From NCBI GenBank assembly GCA_964247055.1, contig OZ176057.1:930001-994000 (forward strand): DNA of 64,000 nt, given 5' to 3'. Source of the DNA: Paragordius varius. Its lineage: Eukaryota > Nematomorpha. Below the pieces are notes generated by a model. That model searched no databases. It was not told the origin of the DNA and saw nothing but the letters and a program-made list of their open reading frames with translations. Position 1 is the stretch's first letter. Each line of letters starts with the position of its first letter. Below are positions 37,852 to 44,352 of this stretch, piece after piece. The translations under genes were made by a program, and so were the position numbers.

Positions 37852-40800
37852 CACCAATATATATATATATATATATATATATACCATTTACAATTCAAAT
37901 TCACCCTTAAACAATTCAAATTCACCCTCGAACAATTTTAATTTACCCTTGAACCAAATTCACTATCAAGAAAAATTATATGTTTTTTTTATTTTATATA
38001 ATTTTAAAACATAAAATTTTGTTTCCAATTAAAATAATACTGAAAAAATAATAAACTATGCCATAAAGATATATTTCATATTATATTAATAATCAGTTAT
38101 ATAAGTTCGTAAACACATAAAGGGTAAATTCGAATTGTTCGAGGGTAAATTTAAATTGTTCTAGGGTGAATTTGAATTGTTCGAGGGTGAATTTGAATTG
38201 TTCAAGGGTGAATTTGAACTGTAAATGGTATATATATTGTATATGTTTTGCATAGGAAAAACATTATGAAAACGAATTGGCCCTCGAATATTTAGCCAGA
38301 GATGAATCTAATTATTCCGAGAAGCAAAGCCTCCCCCCTTTGAATAATTCTTCACCACCATCATCATCTATATTCATAAGAGCCCAAAAATCAGAATTGT
38401 GGAATAAAGCTTGTTGGTTAAAATTAATCAAAGGTATACTGGCTGGTAATATATTTGATTGGGGTAGTCGGGATATTTTACCCCTTTTAATGGCTAAAAA
38501 AAATGGAATTGAAAATACCTTTAAAAATCCTGAGGAGAACAGTAAAAATGTTGACAAAATAAACCAAAATTCAGTTGTTTTAGATATTGAAAAATCTGAA
38601 AAAGATGAAATTGATATAAACAGCAGAATTGAACATCAATTAACGTTTGATGAGGCTTTGGAAAAAATACCGGGTATATTTTAATTTTATTTGTAGAATT
38701 AAATTTGAATTTGACAATATTTTTGGGGTTATTGTAGATTTTTTTTTAGAGTTTTACAGTAAATGACTTATATTTTTTTTAAAAGGCACATCCATACACA
38801 ATGTTTTTATTAAGTCTCTTCTTAGGAAATTACATTTGAGACCAAAAAAACAATTCATCTATTGAAATCAATTTCATGATTTATTTATTCCCTTATAATA
38901 TGGTATATGGAATCAAGAAAATTAATCAAACCAATATAAATACAAATATTTTAACCAATTTTTTCTGTATAATTTATAAGATATTAGATTTAAAATCGTT
39001 TTATTATTCAACAACTATATATATATATATATGTTAATATAATTTAAAATATTGATGACTTTTATAACCAATGATTTTACACCTTATGAAATATATAGTA
39101 TCCCTTATTTTATCAAAAAATTTATTATTTTTCATAAAATGGGTTAAATATCTGGTAAAGAATGGAAAAAACAAGACTTTTTTGATGAATATGATATATA
39201 GTTAATACCATAGAGCTCTTGTTTTTTCGTTAACAAATATTTATACCACCCATTAAACGAAAGAAAATAAATAAGTTTTTGATAAAATTAAGGATACCTG
39301 ACTGTTTTATATAATATAATATGTGTTAGATCGTCTCTGGTTAGATGATTGTGATGAATGGTTAGATAAATTATTACAATCAAAACCCAACAATAATAAT
39401 AATAATAAGTCAAATCCAAGAATTGAAAAAGTCGAACCCTATTATAAATGTGTTGCTATATTTGTAGACAATAGTGGAGCGGATATATTATTGGGTATTT
39501 TCCCATTTGTCCATGCCTTACTGCAATTGGGTTTAAAGGTTTTTTTTAAAAAAGTTTTTTTTTAGCTTTTTCTTTAACTTTTTTTGAAAATATATAGTAA
39601 GTAACTAAAGATTTTAATAGATGTGTTTTTATATCTTTTAATTTATTAATTGGCTAAAGAGTTATATTACATTTATGGGTATATATGAGATTTTTATTTT
39701 ACCTAGTTAGTTATATAATCAATTGAAATTGTAGAGTTTTATTGAAAGAAAATAAAATGCTAGGAATGATTTTAGGTTACTTATAAAAATATCAAAATCT
39801 GTTTTAGCCAATCAAAAACACGAAATGACCAATAATAATTCTCGTAATTGCCATTTAGTAAGGTTTTTTACCTGCAAAATTTGATTAAATTAAAGCAAAA
39901 ATACAGGCATTTCTTAATAACTCCAGATAAAATTTTATTGTGAAGAGCGAGAAATAAAAATGTTGACTATATTGTATACCATTTAGAATTTAAAACCCTT
40001 AAAATATTGATATTCACCCTTGAACAATTCAAATTTACCCTAAAAATAATTTGTTAAACAAATTTCATTTTTATTTAAGTAATTTTTTTAAAAAAACACT
40101 TGATTAATTTTAGGGTGAATTTAAATTGTTTGAGGGTGAATTCGAATTGTTTAAATGTGAATTTGAATTGTTCAAAGTGGAATTTAAACTGTAATTGATA
40201 TACAATAGCGTATGGTAATAAACGACGAACGGTTTAAGATCAACACTTTATCCCCTATGTGATACCACAAATACTTTAAATATGGGATAAACTTCTTTAT
40301 TACGTTACTGTATATACATTTTACACTTTTTTTAGCAATATACTTTTTTAATCACACATTAAAGTAAAAAGCAACAATATTATTTGTTATATGAATCTTT
40401 GAATTGCTTGAGGAAAATAAGTTGAACAATTATTAATTGTTTTTATTATATTCATTACTTTAATTGCCAAAAATGTGCTTATAAAACACAAAAAAACATA
40501 AAACTTGCACAAATAATGAATATTGATTACATTAACAAATTCAAAGGCTCATATAACCATTAATATTGTTGTTTTTTTACATAAATATTTATTAAACTCT
40601 CACTCATATTTTGAAATACTTTAACGTTTTCAAAAACTATTCTGAACCTTGTGTATAAATTTAAAAGAGAAATGATTGCTATAGAAATGATTTGGGAAAA
40701 AATCTAAAAAAACTTTACCGAAATTAAAACACTATCCTGAAAAAGGTTATACATATATAACCGAAAATTAGATTTGATTTAATTAATTTGCTATTTATTT

Positions 40801-41114
40801 TTTATAAATCATTTTACGCGTTTTTGCCATTTACTTTAACTTGGTTTATTAATGTGTGATTCCTTACTTGTTTAATTTACAATTGTTTTAATATATCTTA
40901 ATTTTAAAATTTGACCGCAACCTGTACTATTTAAGCTTGTTTAAATCTAATTAAAACCAAAACGCTAAAATCGAGGGCAATAAAAAATTACTTTTAACGC
41001 CGCATGCGGCATTTGGATCGCTGTTTAAGTGCCAAATATTATTTCTAAAAAAAGCGTTTAAATTTTTAAAACTATATATATGGTCTTTTAGTGTTTTTTT
41101 AAACAATATATATA

Positions 41115-41145
<31 letters not shown>

Positions 41146-44100
41146 CCTAACTATAAGATTTTAGGCTTTTTATATATTGAAAATATATCCTAAAATGACA
41201 ATAAATTATAATATCTTAAATTTTATAATTATTTTTTAAAATATTTTTAATTATCCTTAATTTTCAATTTTTGCCCAATTTCGATTTTCTCTCAATATTT
41301 TTTAAAAACTAGGTTGTCAACAAATAATAATTTTTGCGGCAAATGAATACGCTGGTCATAAGCTATCTCATGAAAAAAAATTTTTTCGTTAAATTAAAAT
41401 GACCCTCTTTTTTGCACACAGTATATATATACCATTTACAGTTCGAATTCACCCTTAAACAATTCAAATTAACCATCTTGAACAATTCAAATTAACCCTT
41501 GAACAATTCAAATTCACCCTAAAATAAATTATCTGTTTTTTAATTATATACTACCTATACTTTCTTATATTTTAAAAAAAAAAATTTTATCAAAATAATA
41601 CTGAATAAATAATAAACTTTGCCATAAAAATATATTTTATTTAATGATGAGTTATATTAGACCGAAATTTCATAATTTATTTTTAGGATGAATTTGAATT
41701 GTTCGAGGGTGAATTTGAATTGTTCAAGGGTGAATTTGAATTGTTCAAGGGTGAATTCGGTATATATATATAATATGTTTTAGTGTTTAATTTAAATAAT
41801 TTAATTAATTAGGTTATTTTATGTGCAAATTCAAAGCCCGCCTTTAATGATGTAACGTATCCAGAACTCAAAGTATTACTTAATAAAGTCACCCTTTTCA
41901 ATGAGGTTTTTCGAGATGGCGTTTTAAATCAGCAAATTATCTTGTTAGAGACGGGAAGTGCTTCACCTTGCTTAGATTTCATGTAAGTATTTTAAATATG
42001 CCATTTGCAATTCAAATTTACCCTTAAACAATTTAAATTCACCCTTGAACAATTCAGATTCACCCTTAAACAATTTAAATTCACCCTCTTGAACAAATTC
42101 AAATTCACCCTTAAACAATTTAAATTCATTCTTGAAAAATTTAATTTTATCCTCTTAAATTATATAAATTTACCCTTGAACAATTCAAATTCACCCTTGA
42201 ACAATTGAAATTTACCCTTGAACAATTTTAATTTACCCTTGAACAAATCAAATTTACCCTTGAACAAAAGAAATTCACCCTAAAAATATATTATGTGTTT
42301 TCGGGCAGCTAATATAACTCATCATTAAAGAAATGTATATTTTTATGGCATAGATTATTATTTTTTCAGTATATTGATTTTAAACGTAATTTTATTTTTT
42401 AAAAAATATAGGTAATTTTTAATCTTAAAAAACACATAATTCATTTTAGGGTGAAATTTAATTGTTTATATATGAATTGTTATTGTTCAAGAGGTTGAAT
42501 TTGAATGGTTAAAAATTAATAATTAAAAGTTTTTTGATTTTGAGTTAAAATTATTATTGCAAATGGAGCTATATTTTTTACTAAAATTTTTTAATTATTC
42601 ATGTCAAAATTTAATTAGATAAATTAACAGAAATGTTAATGGATGTTAAAATTAATTAAAAAATGTAAAATGATTGTAATTATTTAAAGAGTGATTCCTT
42701 GTCATTTAATTGTCTTTTCTTTAGTTTATTTAGTAAAACAAAGATCAAATTTTCAATATCAAATATCTGTTTTATTGAAATTGAATTAATTATCGATAGA
42801 ATAAAAAACTTTATATTTAAATGAATCCCAAACACAAATTCTATTTTGAAATGCCGAATCAATGATGAAATAAAAAAATTTTTTTTTAGTTTTTACATCA
42901 TCTCTTAACATGATTAAGGAATTGTTTTTTTTAAATAAAAGTATATATTTTTAGCTTTCTATGCTTTTTTTGTCTCGCTTTTTATTTTTTACGTCTCCTA
43001 TGCTAAAATATATAAAAATATGCACATTAATTTACATAACCCAAAAATTAAAATTGGTTGTCTTTTGAAATATGTGTTACCTTTTTTTTTCCATATATTA
43101 TAATTATATTAAAGTAAAAACTGAAATTATACAGACAAAGCACGTAATATAAAGACAAATATTTTTTTGTGTGAAAAGACAACCATACTTTTTCTAAGCT
43201 TAATTTTTGCTCTTAAAAATATTTATAATTGTGCTACAAATTTACATATTTATATTTTATATTTTGCGGTTTAAAACTATGAGTTAAATTTGAAATCAAG
43301 ATTAAAAAAATATGGTGGTTGTCTTTTAGTATAATATTTGTCTTTATATTTTTACGTTTTGTCCGTTTACTGTATGCCTATATATTTTGTTTTTTGTTTC
43401 AAAGCGAAATGACTAAAATTCGAATATGTCCATTAATCGTATGTTGTTTAAAAACTGGTTGTTTTTTGCAAAAAAGGTTTGTCTTTGCAATTAATATTTT
43501 TATATTTTGTAAAGGCGAATTAATACTGTGAAATATGTAAAAATGTGCATTACTAATTTACTTCTCTTAATTAAGAGATAATAAAGCTCAGAAAACATTG
43601 TTTTTTTTCCTTATATAATAATATAAATTTTAGTTTTCAATGCTTTTTTCGTCAATCGTATAATTCATTTTTTACTGTAATTACAACAACTGAAAAAAAT
43701 CAAACGTAAAAAAATTTTGACTCCTTTAACATAAAAAAACATAAATTTTTTTTAGTTTTTTTACTTTTTTTGTCCCCATATATTTCAAATTTCTAATTAT
43801 ATAAACTTTTTCTCAAAACAAGGCGAATCAATAATGAAATATATAAATATGTGCATTACCAATTTCCGTCTCTTAACTCAAAAAATTAACTGTTGTTCAG
43901 GGGTTGGTTGGTTGGTTGGTCTTTTGCAAAACATATTTGTCTGATAGTTTTCAATGCTTTTTTATGCCCCCCTTATAATTTCATTTGTTATTGTAATTAC
44001 AATAACTTTGAAAAACGGAAAATATAAAAATTTCGTTTAAACATATAGTATAAAAACTTTTTAGTATTTTTTATTTCAAATTTTTAATTATAAACTTTTA

Positions 44101-44347
44101 TCTCAAAACAAGGCGAATCAATGATGAAATTAATCAAGTGTTCAAGGGCTATGGCGTAGATCTTATTGTTCTTGAAGGTATGGGTCGAGGCTTACATACC
44201 AATTACAATACCCAATTCACTTGTGATACCTTAAAAATTGCCATTCTTAAGGATAAATGGTTCGCCCGAAAACTGGGTGGCCAAATTTTCTCCCCTATTT
44301 TCAAATTTACCCCGGCTTTTGATAATACTACTATGAAAAAGATCTGA
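11971..44347 (+). CDS. PANK4: PANK4: pantothenate-kinase-like domain fused to DUF89-type phosphatase
   Basis: Known role of the family: the C-terminal DUF89/ARMT1-type phosphatase dephosphorylates 4'-phosphopantetheine and damaged forms of it, opposing CoA synthesis; the N-terminal kinase-like domain is usually inactive. Exons: 11971..12049, 12076..12167, 15832..16046, 17819..18629, 19395..19487, 24296..24456, 25381..26015, 27488..27675, 28950..29031, 30735..30985, 32002..32157, 35373..35485, 36549..36636, 38256..38673, 39330..39538, 41813..41982, 44113..44347. The lengths sum to 3996 nt (1331 aa plus stop) and every junction is in phase. Kinase-like motifs seen: AVDIGGSLVK (residues 23-32), [10 protein letters not shown] (110-119), [15 protein letters not shown] (from 407). 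The Glu used by active kinases after AYKF/Y is Ile119 here, while the Arg lost in human PANK4 is kept (Arg408). The phosphatase centre is intact: Asp1174-Asn1175 ([11 protein letters not shown]) and Asp1210 (FNDV). The protein is far longer than human PANK4 (about 770 aa) because of low-complexity inserts in exons 4, 7, 10 and 14. Confidence 0.93.
12076..12167 (+). CDS. PANK4: PANK4 exon 2 after a 26-nt intron
   Basis: Completes the split Gly codon and continues [20 protein letters not shown] then [10 protein letters not shown], ending at the strong donor ATG|GTATGT. Intron 1 runs 12050..12075 and contains stops in frame, so it must be removed to join AVDIG to GSLVK. Confidence 0.85.
12483..12779. 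mobile_element. FB-1 copy 1 (PANK4 intron 2)
   Basis: Ends TATACCATTT and AAATGGTA, few 21-bp units per arm, core shared with the other FB-1 copies (TTCGGTATTATTTTAATTA block). Confidence 0.8.
13023..13274. mobile_element. FB-1 copy 2 (PANK4 intron 2)
   Basis: TATACCATTTACACCTCAAA at the left and TTGTAAATGGTATA at the right. The core is inverted relative to copy 1. Confidence 0.85.
13527..13649. mobile_element. MITE-4 copy 1
   Basis: TACAGTAGCGTATG at the left, CATACGATGCTGTA at the right, about 123 bp. A second copy is at 61084. Confidence 0.75.
13739..15797. mobile_element. FB-1 copy 3 with hugely expanded right arm
   Basis: The left end and core are ordinary FB-1 (ACCATATACAGTTCAAATTC, then the core to about 13950). 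From about 13955 to 15797 the right arm is a degenerate tandem array of the 21-bp unit (GGGTGAATTTGAATTGTTCA core, with GGTAAA variants). By length that is roughly 85-90 units. The usual AAATGG end is missing; the array stops about 35 bp before PANK4 exon 3. Long frames across the array reflect the 21-bp period and are not a gene. Confidence 0.85.
13955..15797. repeat. Minisatellite of 21-bp units
   Basis: Tandem units around GAATTTGAATTGTTCAAGGG with base changes and occasional indels. This is the expanded arm of FB-1 copy 3. Confidence 0.9.
15832..16046 (+). CDS. PANK4: PANK4 exon 3
   Basis: Acceptor GCATCACAG, then [20 protein letters not shown] and on to the glycine loop [13 protein letters not shown]. 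Donor TTTTAC|GTAAGT. Residues about 58-128 of the model. Confidence 0.92.
16047..16560 (+). repeat. Tandem copies of the exon 3 end in intron 3
   Basis: Three degenerate units of about 200 bp. One carries an exon-like piece ending TAAATTTTACGTAAGTTTTT at about 16335, and each carries GTAATTTTATGGCAAA (16140, 16258, 16439). The real exon 3 edge is the first unit. Confidence 0.7.
16577..17147. mobile_element. Two MITE-1 copies in tandem
   Basis: First copy about 16577..16770 is partial; second copy about 16850..17147 starts CAGTAAAAATTGAAATTATA. Shared interior: CAACCATAC or CAACCATGC plus TTTTTTAAACC, then TTACCAATT. Borders approximate. Confidence 0.65.
17173..17416. mobile_element. MITE-3 copy 2
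   Basis: TACAGTCATGTATCCTTTAT at the left and AAAGGATACATGACTGTA at the right, with the CAAGAGCTCTATGG hairpin inside. Confidence 0.8.
17420..17769. mobile_element. FB-1 copy 4
   Basis: Starts TATATACCATTTTTCAAATA directly after MITE-3 and ends TTGTAAATGGTATA, 50 bp before exon 4. Confidence 0.85.
17819..18629 (+). CDS. PANK4: PANK4 exon 4 with a repetitive charged insert
   Basis: Starts inside the kinase-like domain ([20 protein letters not shown], then [10 protein letters not shown]) and ends with [17 protein letters not shown], both conserved in the family. Between them lie about 200 residues rich in Lys, Glu, Asn and Ser that human PANK4 lacks. Within this insert two neighbouring blocks of about 40 residues repeat ([10 protein letters not shown] occurs twice; ESK, KQNL and EKM recur). 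The acceptor is ACCATAG and the donor CTAAAG|GTAAGA. The opposite strand is also open for 204 codons because of the codon bias, but has no splice sites or domain. Confidence 0.9.
18860..19150. mobile_element. FB-1 copy 5 (PANK4 intron 4)
   Basis: TTACCATTTACAATTCAAAT at the left, GAAGTGTAAATTGTATA at the right, usual core. Confidence 0.85.
19395..19487 (+). CDS. PANK4: PANK4 exon 5
   Basis: Acceptor TTTTATAG, then [20 protein letters not shown] and [11 protein letters not shown]. Carries the kept Arg408 and the GGGTFWGLG loop. Donor AAA|GTAATA. Confidence 0.93.
19511..19525. repeat. LINE target-site duplication, left copy
   Basis: TAATAGCAAAATTAT is repeated exactly at 22765..22779 and brackets the LINE. 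Confidence 0.85.
19542..21071 (-). CDS. LINE reverse transcriptase with inserted PHD-type zinc finger
   Basis: The open frame has 509 codons. Known RT blocks are seen: [16 protein letters not shown] (30-45), [12 protein letters not shown] (105-116), [11 protein letters not shown] (166-176) and the catalytic YADD at 197-200. Between palm and thumb sits a C4HC3 zinc-binding module with Cys248, Cys251, Cys262, Cys265, His270, Cys273, Cys287 and Cys290, spaced like a PHD finger. The C-terminal part ([19 protein letters not shown]) is typical of RTE-like LINEs. Conserved RT sequence ([18 protein letters not shown]) continues upstream to about 21215, so the Met at 21071 is not the true start. Confidence 0.9.
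   Translation of the reverse strand: MDYFKNLANNIALNNIIPCDWLKSYTIPIYKGKGDRFNVSNFRPIRILEHGFKIFENLIANRIRRHCTIDSMQFGFSKNKGTIDAIFIIRQLQNAHLRNLPLHYAFVDLEQAFDSVPQHLIAWSLRRQGIEENMIQIIEALYKNTSTVIRTSVGDTNPIPLKNGLHQGSILSPLLFILIMEEITKDIRKGLPFELLYADDLILCATSAPELMEKLNLWKDTLSKFGLKVNTSKTKLMCDENRTIKWPCSVCSLNVKSNSIKCNKCLKWVHKKCSTLKSLYDNKNFICPSCTTTNTLTIESPEPSTSFEIVDKFTYLGDTLDAGGGIESALSHRIKAAWKKYHSLRTIVNNKYVLLSSKAKIFMTAIRPAILYGTETWPMTKSNLLLLQKGEQKILNAILFAHNPNIYNFQAKFCCPYQTLKIKPINTAIREYRLRWAGHIYRAQDTNWIKLIQSYSTNNKNKKGRPYKTWQSTIQEDLDSLSIDIEQAQDRNKWKTLTRLPPLKGENSV
21314..22642 (-). CDS. LINE APE-type endonuclease and linker
   Basis: The open frame has 442 codons. Motifs: [13 protein letters not shown] (from about residue 47), [33 protein letters not shown] and [10 protein letters not shown]. 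These are the metal-binding and catalytic blocks of the LINE endonuclease and nick the target DNA. A Lys-rich region follows before the in-frame stop that separates it from the RT. The first about 45 residues look non-conserved and the start may be later. Confidence 0.88.
   Translation of the reverse strand: MLHNLLQYFIANSLFFLAFCLFLSYHYIITKHNMCSNPTLHTNHIIRLATWNITSLTRRSQEIAALLFSKNIEICCVQETRWKNTGSKNILDYKLFWSGSNGRSSGVGVYVKNSILSNIISIDYCSERLLVLKIQINKKIFHILSAYAPQINCDSNCKDLFWLALYEKVTAIPHTDFIFIGGDLNSHFGKESLHSVHGGFGMDDLNENGKILLDFASNNNLSIINTFFKKNDNNLITYISGTNRSMIDIIMSRKENKSHFKNIRSIPALELQHKLIIAELYKSTSTQSPIGQNKPKFRYKKLVDNNINNRLKLDTESSLKLKTTSPEHLWNSLKYSCIESLEKNVGRMKSNNKKAFKWWWQISLIDIIKKKKSAFQKWKKEKSADSKINYLQTKKDCRKAIRASMRKMGEEKGKELENAISSQSVYRWVKYDNNIRAETNAI
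22765..22779. repeat. LINE target-site duplication, right copy
   Basis: Exact copy of the left 15 bp. Confidence 0.85.
23250..24295 (+). repeat. Tandem copies of the exon 6 start in intron 5
   Basis: At least six degenerate units of roughly 110-220 bp, each with a copy of the exon 6 acceptor and first codons (GGTTTCGATGAATTGTTACA-like). They lie near 23280, 23475, 23668, 23828, 23980 and 24170. The unit at about 23983..24045 matches the real exon start over some 60 bp and then diverges. Confidence 0.85.
24296..24456 (+). CDS. PANK4: PANK4 exon 6
   Basis: Reads [20 protein letters not shown] then VRDIYGG and [12 protein letters not shown], all conserved in the family. The acceptor is AAATTAG and the donor TATTG|GTAAAT. 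It is the only complete copy among the duplicated edges on both sides. Confidence 0.9.
24457..24850 (+). repeat. Tandem copies of the exon 6 end in intron 6
   Basis: The last 40 or so bases of exon 6 plus its donor recur at about 24551..24600 and 24715..24758 (GAGAGTTTTGGAAAAACTGT), period roughly 165 bp. Confidence 0.85.
25253..25362 (+). repeat. R5 repeat fragment
   Basis: GGGTATCTAAATAACCCAGA and the following block match the start of the R5 element at 57346. It ends about 20 bp before exon 7. Confidence 0.6.
25381..26015 (+). CDS. PANK4: PANK4 exon 7, Asn-rich insert
   Basis: 211 open codons in phase with both neighbours. It is rich in Asn, Lys, Ser and Glu (for example [17 protein letters not shown]) and has no family counterpart; it sits between the FGK motif of exon 6 and [11 protein letters not shown] of exon 8. 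The acceptor is TGTATTTAG and the donor CTCAG|GTTTTT. The frame is clean despite the AT-rich, repetitive code. It may be an optional exon, but skipping it would break the phase (phase 2 into phase 1), so it is probably constitutive. Confidence 0.8.
26107..26595. mobile_element. MITE-1 copies in intron 7
   Basis: A partial copy at about 26107..26275 followed by a complete one at about 26283..26590 (starts CAGTAAAAACAATTATACGG, ends ATAATTTCAATTTTTACTGT). Borders approximate. Confidence 0.7.
26990..27487 (+). repeat. Tandem copies of the exon 8 start in intron 7
   Basis: CTCATAGGTCAAAGTTATCG and the next codons occur at 26998, 27162 and 27333, about 165-170 bp apart, before the real exon at 27488. 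Each copy keeps an acceptor AG and about 35 bp of exon. Confidence 0.88.
27488..27675 (+). CDS. PANK4: PANK4 exon 8
   Basis: Reads [20 protein letters not shown], then [20 protein letters not shown] and FWSK. This is the ASKHA-fold core conserved among pantothenate kinases. Donor CAAAG|GTCAGT. Confidence 0.93.
27676..28400 (+). repeat. Tandem copies of the exon 8 end in intron 8
   Basis: The exon tail ACTTATGCCATCAATTTTTG plus donor (AAAG|GTGAAT, AAAG|GTAAGT or AAAG|GTGAGT) recurs near 27861, 28050 and 28362. Confidence 0.87.
28444..28718. mobile_element. FB-1 copy 6 (intron 8)
   Basis: TATACCATTTACAATTCAAA at the left and CTGTAAATGGTATA at the right, short arms. Confidence 0.88.
28950..29031 (+). 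CDS. PANK4: PANK4 exon 9
   Basis: [20 protein letters not shown] then LKGLNQN; end of the kinase-like domain ([18 protein letters not shown] in human). Acceptor TATTTTTAG, donor AATG|GTATAT. Confidence 0.93.
29457..29735. mobile_element. FB-1 copy 7 (intron 9)
   Basis: TATACCATTTACAATTCAAA and AAACTGTAAATGATATA ends, usual core. Confidence 0.87.
29940..30734 (+). repeat. AT-rich degenerate tandem repeat in intron 9
   Basis: Units of roughly 100-200 bp built on TTTCAAATTTAAAGTAAATT and GAAAAATTTTGCG, at least four visible, running up to exon 10. Confidence 0.6.
30735..30985 (+). CDS. PANK4: PANK4 exon 10, linker
   Basis: Starts [20 protein letters not shown] and becomes Asn-rich ([12 protein letters not shown]), then ends KTKPLLFNK. 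It links the kinase-like and phosphatase halves. In phase on both sides; acceptor GATTTAG, donor AAA|GTAAGT. Confidence 0.85.
31229..31843. mobile_element. FB-2 copy 2 (PANK4 intron 10)
   Basis: ACCATTTACACTTCAAGAGT at the left, TTGAAGTGTAAATGGTTTA at the right, arms with CAAGTTGGTCCTT units, core as in the other FB-2 copies. Confidence 0.88.
32002..32157 (+). CDS. PANK4: PANK4 exon 11
   Basis: [20 protein letters not shown] then [13 protein letters not shown] and RNYWLSLF. It corresponds to the family's MDRLERPLVDLPLLLDP region that opens the phosphatase half. Donor AGCAGA|GTAAAA. Confidence 0.92.
32158..33100 (+). repeat. Tandem AT-rich units starting at the exon 11 donor
   Basis: Four to five units of about 200-230 bp (TTTATATTTTATGGTA, AATAATTTTTATATATTTTA, TATGTATTGTTTTAGTGA recur). 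The array begins at the donor of exon 11. Confidence 0.7.
33470..34283. mobile_element. Two MITE-1 copies (intron 11)
   Basis: About 33470..33775 and 33987..34283. Both run from GAAATTATACGGA to CCGTATAATTTAAATTTTTA. Borders approximate. Confidence 0.7.
34292..35337. mobile_element. FB-1 copy 8 with expanded right arm
   Basis: The left end ATCATTTACAACTCAAATTC has a short arm. The right arm at about 34518..35325 is an array of some 38 units by length, ending TTGTAAATGGTATA, 36 bp before exon 12. Frames across it are artefacts of the 21-bp period. Confidence 0.88.
35373..35485 (+). CDS. PANK4: PANK4 exon 12
   Basis: [20 protein letters not shown] then [17 protein letters not shown]. The last codon is split (TA|C giving Tyr), which hides the donor TTTA|GTAATT behind an apparent TAG. 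Confidence 0.87.
35750..36040. mobile_element. MITE-1 copy (intron 12)
   Basis: AGTAAAAATTGAAATTATAC at the left and GTCCGTATAATTTTATTTTA at the right. Confidence 0.72.
36240..36270. repeat. TA microsatellite
   Basis: Perfect run of TA dinucleotides in intron 12. Confidence 0.9.
36549..36636 (+). CDS. PANK4: PANK4 exon 13
   Basis: [20 protein letters not shown] then CGFNDPYLK; family motif AYGTLTVRSLLD. Acceptor TTGCGTAG, donor AAAA|GTAAGG. Confidence 0.92.
36637..36765 (+). repeat. Short tandem repeat after exon 13
   Basis: About four units of TAAAAAGCGTAAAATATTAT in the first 130 bp of intron 13. Confidence 0.75.
36810..36977. mobile_element. MITE-2 copy (intron 13)
   Basis: AAAGGGCAGTATTATTAG with its inverse, right end TACTCATACTGTA. 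The outer left part is missing. Confidence 0.75.
37256..37500. mobile_element. FB-1 copy 9 (intron 13)
   Basis: TATACCAATTACAATTTAAT and CTGTAAATGGTATA ends. Confidence 0.85.
37881..38232. mobile_element. FB-1 copy 10 (intron 13)
   Basis: Inserted in a TA run. Left TATACCATTTACAATTCAAA, right CTGTAAATGGTATA, 24 bp before exon 14. Confidence 0.9.
38256..38673 (+). CDS. PANK4: PANK4 exon 14
   Basis: Starts [17 protein letters not shown], then an insert-like NNSSPPSSS stretch, then [20 protein letters not shown], the phosphatase-half signature (LVKGLLAGNVFDWGAK in human). A charged low-complexity tail follows. Acceptor TTGCATAG, donor CCGG|GTATAT. Confidence 0.92.
39094..39306. mobile_element. 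MITE-3 copy 3 (intron 14)
   Basis: TATCCCTTATTTTATCAAAA at the left, AAGGATACCTGACTGT at the right. It ends about 25 bp before exon 15. Somewhat shortened inside. Confidence 0.72.
39330..39538 (+). CDS. PANK4: PANK4 exon 15, phosphatase active-site exon 1
   Basis: [15 protein letters not shown], an Asn run (N6), then [20 protein letters not shown]. Asp1174-Asn1175 match the metal-binding pair of the DUF89 fold. Acceptor GTGTTAG, donor AAAG|GTTTTT. Confidence 0.93.
39974..40202. mobile_element. FB-1 copy 11 (intron 15)
   Basis: TATACCATTTAGAATTTAAA and CTGTAATTGATATA ends, shortened core. Confidence 0.8.
40341..40862. mobile_element. Probable MITE-5-related hairpin element
   Basis: AATCACACATTAAAGTAAA at the left matches in inverse TTTACTTTAACTTGGTTTAT then TAATGTGTGATT at the right. 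The right arm shares CGCGTTTTTGCCATTTACTT with the element at 44634. Confidence 0.55.
41426..41768. mobile_element. FB-1 copy 12 (intron 15)
   Basis: TATACCATTTACAGTTCGAA at the left; right arm ends GGGTGAATTCGGTATATA, 45 bp before exon 16. Confidence 0.85.
41813..41982 (+). CDS. PANK4: PANK4 exon 16, phosphatase active-site exon 2
   Basis: [20 protein letters not shown] then [13 protein letters not shown]. Asp1210 in FNDV corresponds to the third metal-binding residue. Acceptor AATTAATTAG, donor TTTCAT|GTAAGT. Confidence 0.94.
41996..42511. mobile_element. FB-1 copy 13 (intron 16)
   Basis: Starts ATGCCATTTGCAATTCAAAT only about 15 bp after exon 16, with a long left arm of about a dozen units (CACCCTTGAACAATTC core). 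The right arm is short and decayed. Confidence 0.85.
42845..44112 (+). repeat. Tandem copies of the exon 17 start in intron 16
   Basis: CAAGGCGAATCAATGATGAAA-like exon starts occur near 42852, 43514 and 43822 before the real one at 44113. The last two units are about 300 bp long and also carry a half MITE-1 (GTATAATTCATTTTTTACTG). Confidence 0.75.
43112..43373. mobile_element. MITE-1 copy (intron 16)
   Basis: AGTAAAAACTGAAATTATAC at the left, TTACGTTTTGTCCG at the right. Confidence 0.72.
44113..44347 (+). CDS. PANK4: PANK4 exon 17 and stop
   Basis: [20 protein letters not shown] then [15 protein letters not shown] and [18 protein letters not shown], ending TMKKI and TGA. EGMGR and the C-terminal LGG motif are family hallmarks. 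The acceptor is ACAAG. Confidence 0.94.
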
Positions 44348-44352
44348 TTTAT

